Assembly (NCBI RefSeq): GCF_040802235.1
Contig: NC_133158.1
Coordinates: 42,164,001 to 42,228,000, forward strand
Length of the DNA: 64,000 bases
Direction of reading: 5' to 3'
Source of the DNA: Manis javanica
Taxonomy: Eukaryota > Chordata > Mammalia > Pholidota > Manidae
How positions within the stretch are numbered: position 1 is the first letter of the stretch; each line of letters begins with the position of its first letter. Below the pieces are notes generated by a model. That model had not been told where the DNA came from, made no database searches, and saw only the letters and a program-made list of their open reading frames with translations. The position numbers were made by a program, and so were the translations under genes. Below, in pieces: positions 10,861 to 23,221 of the stretch.

Positions 10861-12883
10861 AGTGGGGGCCACTGCAGGAGACGGTCTGATGAGATGGCCT
10901 CTGGCCTGAGCTGAACGGGGTAGGAGCCAGCCCTGTCCCGCAGAGGGACAGCTATGGTGGAAATAGCTTGGTGACCGTGTGGGCTTCACAGAGGCCTGCT
11001 GGCTGAGCATTGTCCCAGGGGGCTAGTCCCTCCAGTTCCCCTCTCCATCTCCTCTCCACCTGTATGCGGCTGACCCACATGGACACAGTAACCGCCCCCC
11101 TTCCCGTCTGGCAGAGTTCAGCCAAGGGGAGCCCTGGCAGGAACTTGGAGAGTGGGATAGAGGCCACGGCCTATTGTCCCCAGGGCGTTGCCTCTAACTG
11201 AAGGTCACTACTACTCAAGGCAGCCTCCTGGACATGGCCATTTTCTTTCAGGTTCCTGGTAAATGCTCTCTGCCTGACCTCTTCAGCCCAAGTGCTACCA
11301 GCTCCCCACGATCAGTTCCAGGTACCACACCATCCCTTGGGCGTCCCCTGTACTCTGTCCACACCTTTCTAAATGGTTCTTTTCCAAATAACCCCCTAGA
11401 TTACCCTAACTCCAGAGCTGTTTAGCACTGCACCCTGGCTGATAAGGTAACTAGTACAAGGAGTGACCCAGAAAGCAGACCTTCAAAGCAGGGTTGGGGC
11501 ACGGGTTGGCCATATACTCAAGGAACCCAAGAATAACCTTGCCAGAGACAAGATGTAGGGAGACATGGATGTGGTGGCCCCAGGGTGATTCTGCTCATTG
11601 CCGGTGTCAGCGTGGCCCAGGGGCCTAGGAGGGAGCCGGGTGCTGTGGCAATAGTGGTAATTGAATAGGGGTTAGTCTGCAGGCTTCTTCTTACCTATGT
11701 AGGGAAAAGGAACATTTTAAATTATTGAATACACAATTTAGACCCAGAAGGGCAGCTTTGAAGGCACCCATGTTCCCTGTCATCTCAGGAAGATATTGCT
11801 AAGACAAAGACTGGGGTCTGACCATGGGGCCACCCTGCATGTGCTCTCAGCTGGGCCATGTTACTCCCAGGGGACGTGGAGGATATTTCAGGTGGTCACA
11901 GCAGGAGGAGGTGCTCCTGGCATCTAGTGGGTAGAGGTCAAGGTTGCTGCTTGTGTCCCACAATGTGCAGGACAGCCCATGCTGCAGGGAATCATCTGGC
12001 CCCAAATGTCACTAGTGTGGAGGTGGACACGAGACAAAGGCCCTGCTGGAAGGAGCCAGGCTGTGGGACCCCAGATGAAGACTTAGGAGCTCAAGGCTTG
12101 AATTCCCAAGTTCCCTGAGCTCCTTTCCTCTGGAGACAGCCCCCTCCCTCACTGAGGACACCAGGCCTCTGCACAAAAGCCCTTCAGTGACTGGGCTGAT
12201 GCTGAGTCCTCCCACCTCCCCCTGCCACCCCTAAGCACCTCCGTTCCCTCCAGGGCCTAATGAGCCTGAGAGCAGAGCTCTCCTTCTCAGACACCCAGGA
12301 TCCCGGCGCTCCAGCTCAGGAGGGCAGGGTGGGGCCTAGGAGTCTGCATCCTAACCAGTGCCAGGTTGCCCCGGGCTCTGGACCAGGTGCTGAGCGCCAG
12401 AGGTACGGCAGCATGGGGCCTGATGGGGAGGTGGAGGCAGCGTCCTGCAGAGGTTCTGGCAGGAACCAGGGACCATCTGATGGTGTGAGGCTTAAGGGAC
12501 TTAAGGATCCAGAGGCACAGTCCCCTGCCTGGGTGCAGCCACTGGGACCAGGATGGGAGTGACTGCAGAGCCGATAGGCACTGATGCCAGAGCCTGAGGT
12601 GAGACCCAGGTACACACTACGGGCCTTTCTCCAGGCCTTCCTTACTGGTGTCTGTGTACTGAGGACATGGGCAAATAGCCAGCCCTCTAGCATTATTAGA
12701 TGTCGGTGTGGAACATACACTGGTCCCCAAGGGATGCTGTGATCCACTAATAAAAACAGAAGCTTTGAGCAATCCAGTGATAATGGAGTCTTGGCCCATG
12801 TTCATGCTCCAGTGAGCCTGCAGATCCATCCTTTTCCCAGACCTAGAATATATGTGGGAAAAAGACACGTCAGGTCTCAGGAT
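10861..12883. other. Intergenic, nothing recognised
   Basis: GC-rich sequence without a recognisable gene or repeat. The 143-codon minus-strand frame at 12316-12747 has no domain I can identify. Confidence 0.4.
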
Positions 12884-13192
12884 GCCTGGGCTGCCCTAAC
12901 AAAATCCTATAGATGGGGTGGCTTAAGCAACAGACATCATTTCTCACATTGCTGGAGGGCAGACATATGAGGTCCGGGGCCCATAGACTCCACATCCGGT
13001 GAGAGCCCTCTTCCTGGCTGGCAGATGGCCACCTCCTCGCTGTGTCCCCGTGAGGTAGAGAGCCAGCTCCGCCACCTCTTGGACTTCTAATCCCATCATG
13101 CAGCCTGTGGCTGTCTTATGCCTTCTTTCCCTCCGTCCTCGCCTCAGTGGCCCCTCGGTGGTCCATCCCCTTCCCTTTTCTTGTAAGGGCAC
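12884..13192 (-). mobile_element. MLT/MST-type MaLR LTR, antisense
   Basis: It begins 'tgggctgccctaacaaaatc' with 'gggtggcttaagcaacag', continues with a 'ctcacattgctggag' analogue of 'ctcacagttctggag', and has 'cagatggccacctcctcgct' + 'gtgtcc'. These are hallmarks of the antisense strand of ERVL-MaLR LTRs. Confidence 0.75.
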
Positions 13193-13213
13193 CTGTTTTC
13201 AAAATTGACTTGT

Positions 13214-13227
13214 CTGCAATCTTATTT
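13214..13227. repeat. Target-site duplication of L1 stub, left copy
   Basis: ctgcaatcttattt here against ctgcagtcttattt at 13311-13324: 13 of 14 bases identical. Confidence 0.7.
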
Positions 13228-13310
13228 ATTTATTTATTTATTATTTTTTTAAATTTTGGTATCATTAATCTACAATTACAGAAAGAACATTATGTTTACT
13301 AGGTTCCCCC
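13228..13310 (-). mobile_element. Severely 5'-truncated L1, 3' end only
   Basis: An A-rich tail (seen as TTTA/T repeats on the plus strand) followed by the young L1 family's terminal 3'UTR ('tttggtatcattaatctaca', then 'gaacattatgtttactaggt'). Only about 50 bases of the L1 body remain. It is flanked by 14-base repeats with one mismatch. Confidence 0.85.
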
Positions 13311-13324
13311 CTGCAGTCTTATTT
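13311..13324. repeat. Target-site duplication of L1 stub, right copy
   Basis: Pairs with 13214-13227 with a single A/G difference. Confidence 0.7.
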
Positions 13325-14424
13325 TTAACTAAGAGAATTTCCATGTTTGACAATTTCTCTCAACTAAGTGGTGATCTTAAGTTGAAGTAAAATTATAATA
13401 AATTCTGTTTGACATAAATAAACCAAAAGTGTTGTAAGTTTTCAGATACCTGTTTTTCAGGTCTTCATTATCTTTCAACTACTGTGATGCCCTGGGAAAC
13501 GTGACCACATACACTGTGGATCCTGCAAATAGGGATGCATAGTCCTGCCTGGGTCTCTGGCCCTGCTGTGGGTCAGCACAGCACTGCTCAAGTGTCAGAA
13601 CGCAGGTGGGGGCTCCGAAAGTCAGGCTGGTGGCCCCGAAGGGCTGAAGGCAGAGGGGGGCGGGCCATTATCTGCCTGGACCCTTGGGGTTGTAGTTTGG
13701 ATCAGAGCCCAGCTGTACCATCCCATACTCCCCGGGGGTCTGCTCAGGCGCAGGCACATCCTATAGAGACTTTCCAGCTCAGCACCATGAAATGAAATCA
13801 ACATCTCACCATGGTAGAGGGCGTCAGCGGCCATGGCAGCATGCCCAGTTGCCCCTCTGATGCCACCCCAGCCGAGGCCCTGGTGGTGTCCCCAGACAGA
13901 CAAGAGCCAGGCCCCGGAGTGCAGACTCCTCCCCCAAAGCCTCTGTCCGGCTGATCCTGTGGGCCCGGCTTCCTGGGACCCCAATGATGTCCTGTCCTCA
14001 GAATGTCACATAAACACAGGGGCCTGTGATAAGTTGTGTGTCACTTCATAGTCCTCGGTGGGGAAGGAACACAGGCAGTTTTACATAAAAACAGGCTGAG
14101 GAAATATAATTTAAATGGCTTTCAGCTTGGAGCAGCTTCTCTGCTGGATTTGTTAAGGCCTCCTTTCTGATGTTACAAATCAGGCCCCAGGTGCCAGCAT
14201 GAAAAGCCCCCGGAAAGTGAATGTTGTAGGCGGGGCTGGAGGCCTCCCCCGGGGGGTCTGTTCTGAGGTCCCCTGAGTCTGGTGAACGCCTGTGTTCCAT
14301 GTGGACTGGAGTCCCTGGAGGGCTCCCTGCCTCGCTGGGTGAGGAGAGACTCCAAGGACAGGGTCGGGGTCATCCTGGGGCACAGTGAGTGGCAGCCCCT
14401 TCAAAACATACACCCGCTGTGCCC
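13325..14424. other. Intergenic, nothing recognised
   Basis: No gene, RNA or nameable repeat. The overlapping frames at 13530-14410 on both strands are compositional. Confidence 0.4.
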
Positions 14425-14765
14425 GTTTGCAAAAAGGGTCTTTGTGGATGCCATTAAGGATCCTGGCATGAGATTATCCTGGATTTAGGGCGAGCGCTAA
14501 ACCAATGGCATCTGTCTTTACAGGGAGAGGCTATAGACACGCAGGGAGGCAGAGGCTGGAGTCCTGAGTCTACGGGCTCGAGAACACTGAGGATCTAAGG
14601 AGCCTCCAGAAGCTGGCCTAGAGGCCTAGGCCAGAGGCTCCTCTGATCTTCAGAAGGAGCCAGCCCAGTCTACACATTGATTTTGGACTTCTGGCCTCTA
14701 GACAGTGAGAGGATAAGTTTTTATTGCTTTAAGCCACCCAGTTTGTGGTTACTGCGGGCCTAGGA
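14425..14765 (+). mobile_element. MLT1-type MaLR LTR, sense
   Basis: Ordered landmarks of MLT1: 'aaaaagggtctttgtggatg', 'attaaggatcctggcatgag', 'attatcctggattta', 'aggcagaggctggagt', 'tgattttggacttctggcct', 'agacagtgagaggataag' and 'taagccacccagtttgtggt'. Close to full length. Confidence 0.8.
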
Positions 14766-15769
14766 ATCCAAGAGTCCAAGGGTTTCTAAAGATCCCACTT
14801 TTATTTATGACTTGAAGTATCAGTCCTGCGCAGAGGGGAAGGGAAGTCTTAGCTCAGCTGGGTCTCCAAGATGGAGCCTTGGAGCGTGTGTGTGGGGAAG
14901 GGGTGGGGGCGCTGCTGTGAGCGGCCGGGAAACGTGTTCTCTAATGGGTGTCACAGCTGGAGTGAGTAAACTCTGTCCACTAACTCGAGACCAGGTGCTT
15001 CTGCAGAGGCCTACTACAGGTGAGCTCCTTGAAGGCAGGGAGTCTTCAAAGCTGACCTTACTTCCCTTTACACCCCTGACCTGCCAGGTTGGCTCCTGCT
15101 ATATTCCTTCTCGAAATACATTTGCAGTTTAAGGCTCCAGCTGTTTTTCATTCCAGCTAATGCAAACCGCGCAGGCAAGTCTGTTCTGTTGTGAGCTTCC
15201 GTGAGCACTTCATAAGCTCCTGGGTGCTCCGTGCGTGCTGGGGTAGCATGGTCTCTGCATTGGGTGGCCGGGTGTCAGCCCAGCCTTCAAGGGCTCTGCT
15301 GTCCCCGGTCCTCTGGAGCTTCTCCAGCCTCTCGAGGGGGGAGACCACATGGCCGGGGGAGAGCTCAGCTCAGCCCCACCTTGGCCATGTGTCAGAGTGA
15401 ACAGGGACCACTTCCGGCCCAGCCAGTGTTCTGTGCTTGCACAGGTGGGGATGTGAGATGGGGTATGGAACCAGCTCGGTACTGGGGTGGGTGGGGGCAC
15501 TTCTCAAGAACTTGGTGTGGAGGGGCAGGGGCAGAGGAACAGAGGGGGCAGCATGCTGCCATGGGGGCTGGGTCGAAGCAGGCAGGCCCCTCAGGCACGG
15601 GCCGCCAGCCCAGGCCACAGAGGAGCCTGAAGAGGCGGCAGAGCCGTGGCCGGGGGCGGACGCCCACACCCCCCTCCGCCTGCGTGCCTCTCGGGCTGTG
15701 AGCACTCCTGGTTGGAGTTCATTTGCACCTTGCCAATGTCTCACATTCCTCAGAAAGCTCTTAACAGTA
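14766..15769. other. Intergenic GC-rich DNA
   Basis: No gene or repeat recognised. Long overlapping frames on both strands around 15200-15930 have no recognised domain. Confidence 0.4.
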
Positions 15770-17120
15770 CTTTCTTCCGATTTTCCCTCTGGTGTTAAAT
15801 GTGAGGGTTTGGCACCTCAAGGCTGGCTTTTGTACAGAAGATATAGTTTAGAAATTGGCTTTGGTTTTAAAAATGATCTTCATTTTATCCAAGTTGAGAA
15901 TCTGAATATCTGGTTCTTCTTATACTGAAGTTTGGCTTATATTTATAAGTTTGGTATCTGGAAACAATTGCTTCTAATAGGCCTTTGATTAATTTAAGCA
16001 AATGTTAAAACACCTTTGAATATTTTAAACTGCATTTCATGTTTAGCAAAGTTAATTTTCTGGATAGGTACTTCAGTTACTTGATTAACTAGCCAAACTT
16101 TCTTATTGATTAAGTTACCTAATAAATTAACCTTATGAACACAGTGATTCTGAAATTCTCTTAAAGGTTCAAAACTGAAATTAATTTAGTAAAATTTTTA
16201 TTTAACACCCAAGTTTAAATCAATTACTGCTCTCTTAACTGAAAGAAAAAAACAAGGGAGGGACCAAATTATGAATATACAAAACTCCAGGTATCTGTAA
16301 ATTCTTTAATGAACATATTTAGACTGAGTTTGATTTCCTTAATATTTCTGTACATAATGCTAGTGCTTCTGGTGTGAAAAGGCCCTAAAAAGTGAATCCT
16401 AAAAAGCCATTATTTTGTGACATATTTTATCTGCACACCACTGTCGTTGGGGGCAGCAGACTGATGCAGTTATCTGACGGCAGCTACTTTACCAGGATGC
16501 TTAAGTGTATTATGTTTGAAGGTACATTTGGACATATTGAACCCCACTTACAATCTACAAAAATACGCTATAAAGAGGGATTTTTCATAACAAAAATCCC
16601 TTATTTTAAGAGTTTGATCTTGTTTTGGCACCCCAAAGATTGATGCTGTGTATGGCCCAATTTTTCCATCCACTCATAGATGTGTCTGTTCCCACTGAGA
16701 CTGGCACTTGCTCCCTTTGAGGTTCTGGTGGCATTTGCCTGTCTTTGTTGCTTAAGATACTATAATTGTGGAAGTTTTCAAATATGCACAAAAGCAGAGA
16801 ACAATGAACCTCTGCCTCCACCTTTAATTCCCATGTACTTAAGATATTTAAATTCTTTTGTCAATTTCTATTGACCCTTAATTCTATGAAATCCTGCATT
16901 GTTTTATAATCTTTTTCTTTCATACAGATGTGGGAATGACAGAGGAGTCGATTCTAGGTTTCTCTTCTGTGTTTTTTATTCTGTTTGGTTACAACTTCTA
17001 AAGTGATTATAGAAAATACCCGAAAAATCCTAAATTAGAAAAGAAAGGAGAGAAAATGTAGGACAAATGGAAAATAGTGAGGTGATAGTCATGGGCCCAA
17101 ATATATTAGAGACCAGTGAA
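15770..17120. other. AT-rich island in GC-rich surroundings
   Basis: Composition drops sharply to AT-rich between GC-rich flanks, which suggests an inserted ancient element. I cannot name a family. It contains the hairpin at 16576-16601. Confidence 0.4.
16576..16601. repeat. Perfect inverted repeat, 10-base arms
   Basis: Arms agggattttt and aaaaatccct around a 6-base loop (cataac). No family assigned. Confidence 0.7.
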
Positions 17121-18483
17121 TTAATAAAAAAGGTCTAACAGCAGAGGTGATGCATCGTAAGGGCGTGAGATGAGCATCTGCAGACCCGGTCTCCCCTCCC
17201 TGCCCCACTGCGCACCAGTCCCTGGCTTAAGGTGGGGCCTTCCTCTCTGCTCCCAGGAGCTGCTTCTTTGTGGAAGAGGGTGAGGGGCCTTGTTCAGCCC
17301 CAGGCCTGGTCTGGACTCCGCCCTGGGGTGCAGCTCCCAGCCGCAGGGCAGGTGTCTCCTGCCTGCTCTTCCCACCTACACGGGTCCGCATGGTGCGAAG
17401 AGCTAACAGCTCAGCCCCGAAGGGGATTGCAGCACCAGGCTCACGAGCAGTGACGAGTTCCAGGGGACAGCCGAGGCCCGTGCTGCCCTGAGGATCAACC
17501 GCCTGAGGCCGCTGTCACTGACACCCTCCGTCAGCCCAATCTGCATTCAGGGAGTCATATTGGGGCCCTTCTCCCGACTCCTCCTCTCAGGAAGGACTCA
17601 GGGTTCACAGATTCTCAGGCATTTGCCTGGGCCGATGGCTTTCGAAGCTCCCATTTCATTGCTGGGCCCTTTCAAACAGGGTGGAAAACTTGACTTTGTC
17701 AGCCTTTTAGGAACAGCCTTCTGGTGCTATGAGCCAGGCCTGTGCCACAGGGCTGCCACCTGCATAAAGACAAAACTGAGGCCGAGGGCTGGTGCTGGTG
17801 GAACCAGAGGGGACAGGAGCGCCTGCTCCCCAGTGATGGTCCCTCACTGCTCTTCCTCGCGGAACCCTGTTGGCCGCCAGATTCTAGTTCTGAGAGGACA
17901 GGCTCTTGTCATTCACGGCTGGATGCCAGCCTCCTGGATGGCGTCCTCTCAATAAATACTGGTTGAATAACTGAATACATAGAACAAAATGAACAAATGA
18001 ATAAATAATTCAAGGACCCTAGAGCAAAGTTTTGCCTAGTGGAAAGTCCGATTCTGCAGAAAGGGGAAATCCATCCCCCCGACCTCAAGAAACCAGGTGG
18101 CACACGTGACAGTCAGCTCTCCTCACCCAAGGAGGAAGGGGGGCGCACTCCAAGGAGAGGGCCTGGGGGTGAGCCCAGCACCTCCGGGAACTGACCTTGT
18201 CCCGCATGTCACCCCTCCCACCCAGTCTGTGTCACTGTGAAGGCGCTGAATCTGGTCCCTGCTCAGGGCCCCTTCGGACCCTTGCATCTGTCTCTGCTTA
18301 GTTGTGAGTCAGCCATCAGCTTGGCCCGGCGGCGCTGGCCGTTAGGGTTTGAGGTGGGGGTGATAATCCCAGGACGGCAGCCGGAGCCAGATGGGGGAAG
18401 CCTGAACTACCTGCCTCATGACTTTGACTTCACTAAGTAGCCAAAGGACCACCGGGAGGAAGAAAGTAATGTCAGGGCGCATC
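17121..18483. other. Intergenic with an L2 tail
   Basis: No gene recognised. Around 17948-18010, 'caataaatactggttgaata' followed by 'gaacaaatgaataaat' resembles the sense L2 3' end. Confidence 0.4.
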
Positions 18484-18765
18484 TTATTCTGGCTGGGCTG
18501 CCGGGACAGAGCGCCGCAGGCTGGGGGACTTGAGCCACAGTTTTTTCTCACAGTCTGGAGGCTGGAAGTCCAGGACCGCGTGCCGGCAAATTGGTTCCTG
18601 GTGGGAGATCTCACGCGGTCTTTCCTCGGAGCGTGCACTCGGAGGGGAGAGAGGGGGTCCCATGCCTCCTACAGGGGCTGTTCCTATGGGATCAGGACCC
18701 CGCCCGTATGACCTCATTTAGCTCTCATTGCTGCCTTCCTGCAGATGCAGCCACGCTGAACATGT
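18484..18765 (-). mobile_element. MLT/MST-type MaLR LTR, antisense
   Basis: 'ggctgggctgccgggacaga', 'ctcacagtctggaggctgga' + 'agtccaggac', 'gttcctggtgggagatctca' and 'tatgacctcattta' follow the antisense MaLR LTR order. Confidence 0.65.
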
Positions 18766-18869
18766 GAGCTGGGGGGGCATGTTCAGCCCACAGCACTGTG
18801 GTGACTGGAAGATTCTCTGGGGCAGCAGCAAAGGGAGCTGGTGGACAGGGGGACCAGCATCTGTTGGGC

Positions 18870-19060
18870 ACCTGTTAAATGCCTGTTGGCATCAGGGATT
18901 TTACACACCTTTGAAAATGTCATCCTCACTGCCCCGTTTTTACAGTTAGGGAAACTGAGGCCAGGAAAGTGAAACACTTGCCCAGAGGCACTTGGTGTGC
19001 GAGTGGGAAATGAAGTTTGAATCCAGGGTCGTCTTATCAGAGCCTGGCTCCGTCAGACCT
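18870..19060 (-). mobile_element. MIR SINE, antisense
   Basis: 'tttttacagttagggaaact' + 'gaggccagga', 'aacacttgcccagaggcac' and 'gtttgaatccagggtcg' match the reverse complement of MIR in order. Confidence 0.75.
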
Positions 19061-20214
19061 AGCAGTGGTTGGAAGGGGAAATGACTGGGGGCAGAGGCAC
19101 GCACTTCAGGGGGTCTTGGGCACCGTGGGGCACAAGGGACAGGCACTTTGAGGATCCCTCCAGTTAGGGATGGGCTCTTTGAAAGTCGCCTGCAGGATCT
19201 GTGAAGGGTCAAGCCCTCCCAGAGGGAGCTGGAGAGAAGGCCAGACTGAATCAGTCAGCACTGCCATGTAACAAACGTCCGGCTGCTGGAGGGATCTTGG
19301 GGTCTGGACCTGACTCCTGGGAGCAGAGGTGGGCCGGGTGCACAGGTCCTGTAAGGGGCACTGAGGGTGGCAGGTTGTTGACACCTCTGTTACAATGTGC
19401 ATGTGCTGGGGGTGATCAGCAGAGTGGTGGAGGGCAGGGAGGGACCCCACAAGGTTCCGTGTCTCAGAGGAAGGGGATTGGAGACTCTGGCATCCACAGA
19501 AATAGCGCCCCCAGAGCGGGGAACTGGCACTCACTCCACCCACCTTTTTAAGGGAGAATGCCACACCCTCCACAGCTGTGGGGGAAACAGGTTCTGAGGA
19601 CAAAGCCTGTGCAGGGGTTAATGGGAGGGCAGGCTGCCCTCTGAGGCTGGCGGGCCACATCTAACAGGAAGCATCCCTCGGGAGTCAGAGGCGGTGGATG
19701 TCAGGCCATCTCTGGGCCTGAAGGAGTTTCCTACCCTTCCGAACACAAGTACAAATCTGCAAGCAAGCACAAGCTCAGCATGTTCAAAATCTGCTGGACA
19801 GTCTTTAACCCAGAAGGCCCAAATCCTGACATGAAATAATTCACGGCCCAAAGAAGGGCGGTTGTAAAGTTGAGGGACACTAACCGGGCTGAGCACACCA
19901 CGTGGGCGCTGAGCAGAGGAGCCCTCACTCCCATGAGTCATTACCCAGCTGACCCTGGATCAGCCTGAGCGTTTCCAGTGCATTTCAGGAAGCAGTGACT
20001 GACAGCTTGTCCTCAAGTGGAAATGCAGTGACAGAAGCTTCATCAGAATAGAATAGGCAGTGTTTTTAAGGCCCCAGCTTGAGGTGCAGCTTGAACCGGA
20101 AGCACAGTTGCGGCCGTGAATCTCAGTGGCTGAGCTCTCACCGACTGGGTCCGAGGAGGGGCTGGCAGCCTCCACACTTCTCTGTGGGCGCCCCGACCCC
20201 CACCATGCTCCCAT
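19061..20214. other. Intergenic, nothing recognised
   Basis: A 184-codon minus-strand frame (19106-19660) lies here. It has no recognisable domain or splice context, and overlaps other frames. Confidence 0.4.
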
Positions 20215-20355
20215 CTTAGTGGACTGTAACTCCTCCAGGGCTGCGGCTGTGTCTTATTCTTCCTGGTGATCTCCAGAGCGTCCGGCCTGGTGTCAGACCC
20301 TTCACAGGGATCCAATGTTAGTTATTGTACTTTTTTTAGGGATGAGTGAATAAAG
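20215..20355 (+). mobile_element. L2 3' end, sense
   Basis: 'ggactgtaactcctccaggg' + 'ctgcggctgtgtcttattc', 'tggtgatctccagagcgtcc' and the terminal 'gggatgagtgaataaa' follow the L2 3'-end order. Confidence 0.65.
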
Positions 20356-22850
20356 TCAGCAACGTCTGGGAGGTGGCAGTTGAACCAGACTGCATGAGGC
20401 CACCGGAGACACATGCCCCTGAAAGACACCTGCTGCCCCAGGGTAACCCGGCTGAGAGGCAGACACCAGTTGGCGTGCTCAGCACAGCGACCATCCATCG
20501 GGTGCTGAGTCCTGTCACTGGCAGGAGGAAGGGGGTGAAGGGCAGTCCCCTCTTCAAGTTCAACAGGAGTGGGCACGTGGCAGCTCTTAAACCCTGAATC
20601 AAGAGCTCGAGGCCCTGCCTTCGTGAAGGCCAAGAGCAAATGGTGAGGGGGCCACCCGTCCACTCACTCGACAAGATGCCTCTGAATGTCCGTGTGTGCT
20701 GGCCCGAGCTGGGCCCCTGCCATCCAGGCTGAGTGACCACAGCTCGCCCTCACAGAGGTCACAGTCTGTGAGGAGACAGACTCTGACACAAACCATTCGA
20801 GCTCCATCTGGGGGACTGAAATGGCGCGTGAGGGCGTGGGGCTACCAGGTGGAGTGCAGACCCTGGCTGGGAAGGGCAGCTGCCATATCGGGTGGGCATT
20901 GCTGATCCGGAGGAATTAGGCAAGGATGAGAGAAGTCCTTCACCTACCTGGCATCTGACCACTGAACCTTCTGGCTAAATGGTGCTGATTTAGAAGGACA
21001 ATGGGAAGAAGGCCTGGGGGTGTGTATGTCCTCGGAGCATGGTGCAGAGCTGAATACCGTGGAATTTTCAAACAAGAGCGTGGGCCTCCTAGTTTATGAA
21101 GCAGAAGAGTGAAATGTCTACCTTCTACAAAAACTACTCAGAATGCTGCTAAACCACTAGTCTTGGGTAACAAGTGGGCTTTTCTTGATTCTTGACAGTC
21201 ACATACAGGCTGAGCTGATTGAGGATGGCATCTTTACTCTCCAGCCTGTGTCTTGTTTACAGAAAGTTCCCAGTAACTTGCTGGCGATCAGGGGGCGAGC
21301 TTAATACCTGAGCCGGCACATGCCCTCACTGACGGCTGCGGTTGCCTTTTTAAGTGTCTTTGTGTTTTAATGGGGGGCGTTTTCTTATCTCAGCTCCTAA
21401 TTGTGTTTCCTTGGGATACTATTCCAAAATGAGATGTTCTCAGTTTTGGATGTGCTTCCACCCCTCCACAAGGAGGATGGTATGCCCTGGGACAGATGTT
21501 TACATTTATTCCTGAAATCTGCTATTTCCACCAGTTTCCTGGTGCCAGAGCCAACACCTGGCCATCTTTCTCAAGTAGGCATGCAGATGAGGTTTTCCAT
21601 TAGCCTTACACAGAAGAGAAATGCACTGAAAAGGAAAGAGACGGCTTACCCAGAGGGCTCGGCTCTGCACTTCGGCACCAGCTTCAGGGAGGCATCCTGA
21701 GCTACTTCCGTGAACTCAGGCTGACAATTATTCCACTGAGTCATGGCCTGCTCCATCCTGACCTTTAGACTCCTTCGGACAAAGATGGGGGCTTGTTAGA
21801 AAATCTGCTCCCAAAGAATCACATTCATGTCAGGCATGAGGTCCTGTCTGGGTATGAGACCCTGCCATTTTGGAGAAAACCACTTAAAATAACTTAAAAT
21901 ATTTGCTTTGCCTGGATCCACTGAGACAGGAAGTGAACTAAGCAGAGCACAGGGCAGCTGTGAGAGGCGCCTGCTCCAGGCCAGAGAGCACAGGCAGCCC
22001 GGGAGCCCCGCACAAACAGACTCGTGGTGAAGCCCATTCTCACTTGCTGCCTACATCCTTAAGTCCCCTTCGTAAAAGTTTTTCAAGAGGTAATGTCTTG
22101 TGGAAAAGATGCAAGCCTTTGTACCAAGACTCAGTCTTAAAGTCATGAGCTGGGGGAGTTGTGAGAGCCGCACGTCACGGTGTGAAATAGTGACCTGCGT
22201 GCACAAAACAGCTCGCCATACAGTCCATTTCTCCCCACGGTTAACAGATGATCTCAGCTTCCCTTTTTATGATAACAAAGATAATCAATAGCAGGAAGGC
22301 TCCCATGTGACAAAAGTCTCTTTAATAAATCCACTGAAGAGTAGAAGATATTGACTGTGGTCTGTGGACAGGCTGTACCCTAGAAACCAAACAGAGCTAA
22401 TCACCTCACAGGTCAAGAGGGCTCTTTGTGGCTGTGTGAACATACACTCAGGGGCCTGCCCGGGGTTCTCATCACAGGTACCAACCAGGATTCTTGTTTT
22501 GAAACAGCAGGAAGCGACTCTTACTAAACAAACAATATACACAGAAGTGAAGAGAAGCTGGGGACCCAGGCTCAGGAGAGGACAGGGGCGCAGGCAGGCC
22601 CAGCAACTGGGGACACAGCCGTCCCTGGAGGGTCCATCGCCATACTGCTGCCAGCAGGTATGCCTGGGGATGTACTTTCTCCCTGCAGCACAGGGCCACA
22701 GGTCTCTCGTCTGTACGGTGCACCTGCAGTCATCTGGCCAGAGCCGTATGCACCTGAACCTGAGCTTCCATGGGAAGGAAAAACTTCATCCCTCTCAGGC
22801 TTTGGTGGTGGGTGGAGGGCCTTGCTTCTTCTCCTTCTTCTTCTTAAGGG
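20356..22850. other. Intergenic, nothing recognised
   Basis: No gene, RNA or named repeat except a short CTT-rich tract near 22829. The 194-codon plus-strand frame at 22364-22948 runs into the LTR that follows and looks fortuitous. Confidence 0.4.
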
Positions 22851-23060
22851 GTTGGCAGGGTTGGTTTCTCCTGGCTTGTAAGTGGCTGTCCCTCTGTGTG
22901 TGTCTGTGTTCTGATCTACTCAGAAGGACCCTAGTCATACTGGGTTAGAGCCACCCTAATTACTTCATTTTACCTTAATTACCTCTTTAAACGTCTATTA
23001 TCCAAATACAGCCACATTCTATGGTATTGGGTATTTGGACTTCAGCATACAGATCAAGGC
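22851..23060 (-). mobile_element. MLT1-type MaLR LTR fragment, antisense
   Basis: 'gcagggttggtttctcctgg' + 'cttgtaagtggctgtccctc', 'gtctgtgttctgatctactc', 'attacctctttaaacg' and 'ccaaatacagccacattct' are antisense MLT1 words in order. Confidence 0.75.
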
Positions 23061-23221
23061 ACACAATACAGCCCATGACACCTGGTTTGAGAGCACGGCT
23101 AGTAATCTTTGCCCTGCAGAATTGTGTGGTTTTGAGGTCATGTTAGAAAGCTCCTTGTGCAATGGCAGACACACAGTAGACACTCAGTGAGTAAGTTACT
23201 ATTTCTACTTTACATTTGGAT
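23061..23221. other. Short spacer with L2-like tail
   Basis: 'ggcagacacacagtagacac' + 'tcagtgagtaagt' resembles an L2 or MIR 3' end. It borders the L1 that follows. Confidence 0.35.

Noticed and set aside
22364-22948. 194-codon plus-strand frame
   Set aside because: Its 3' part reads through an antisense MaLR LTR. No similarity or splice signals support it.
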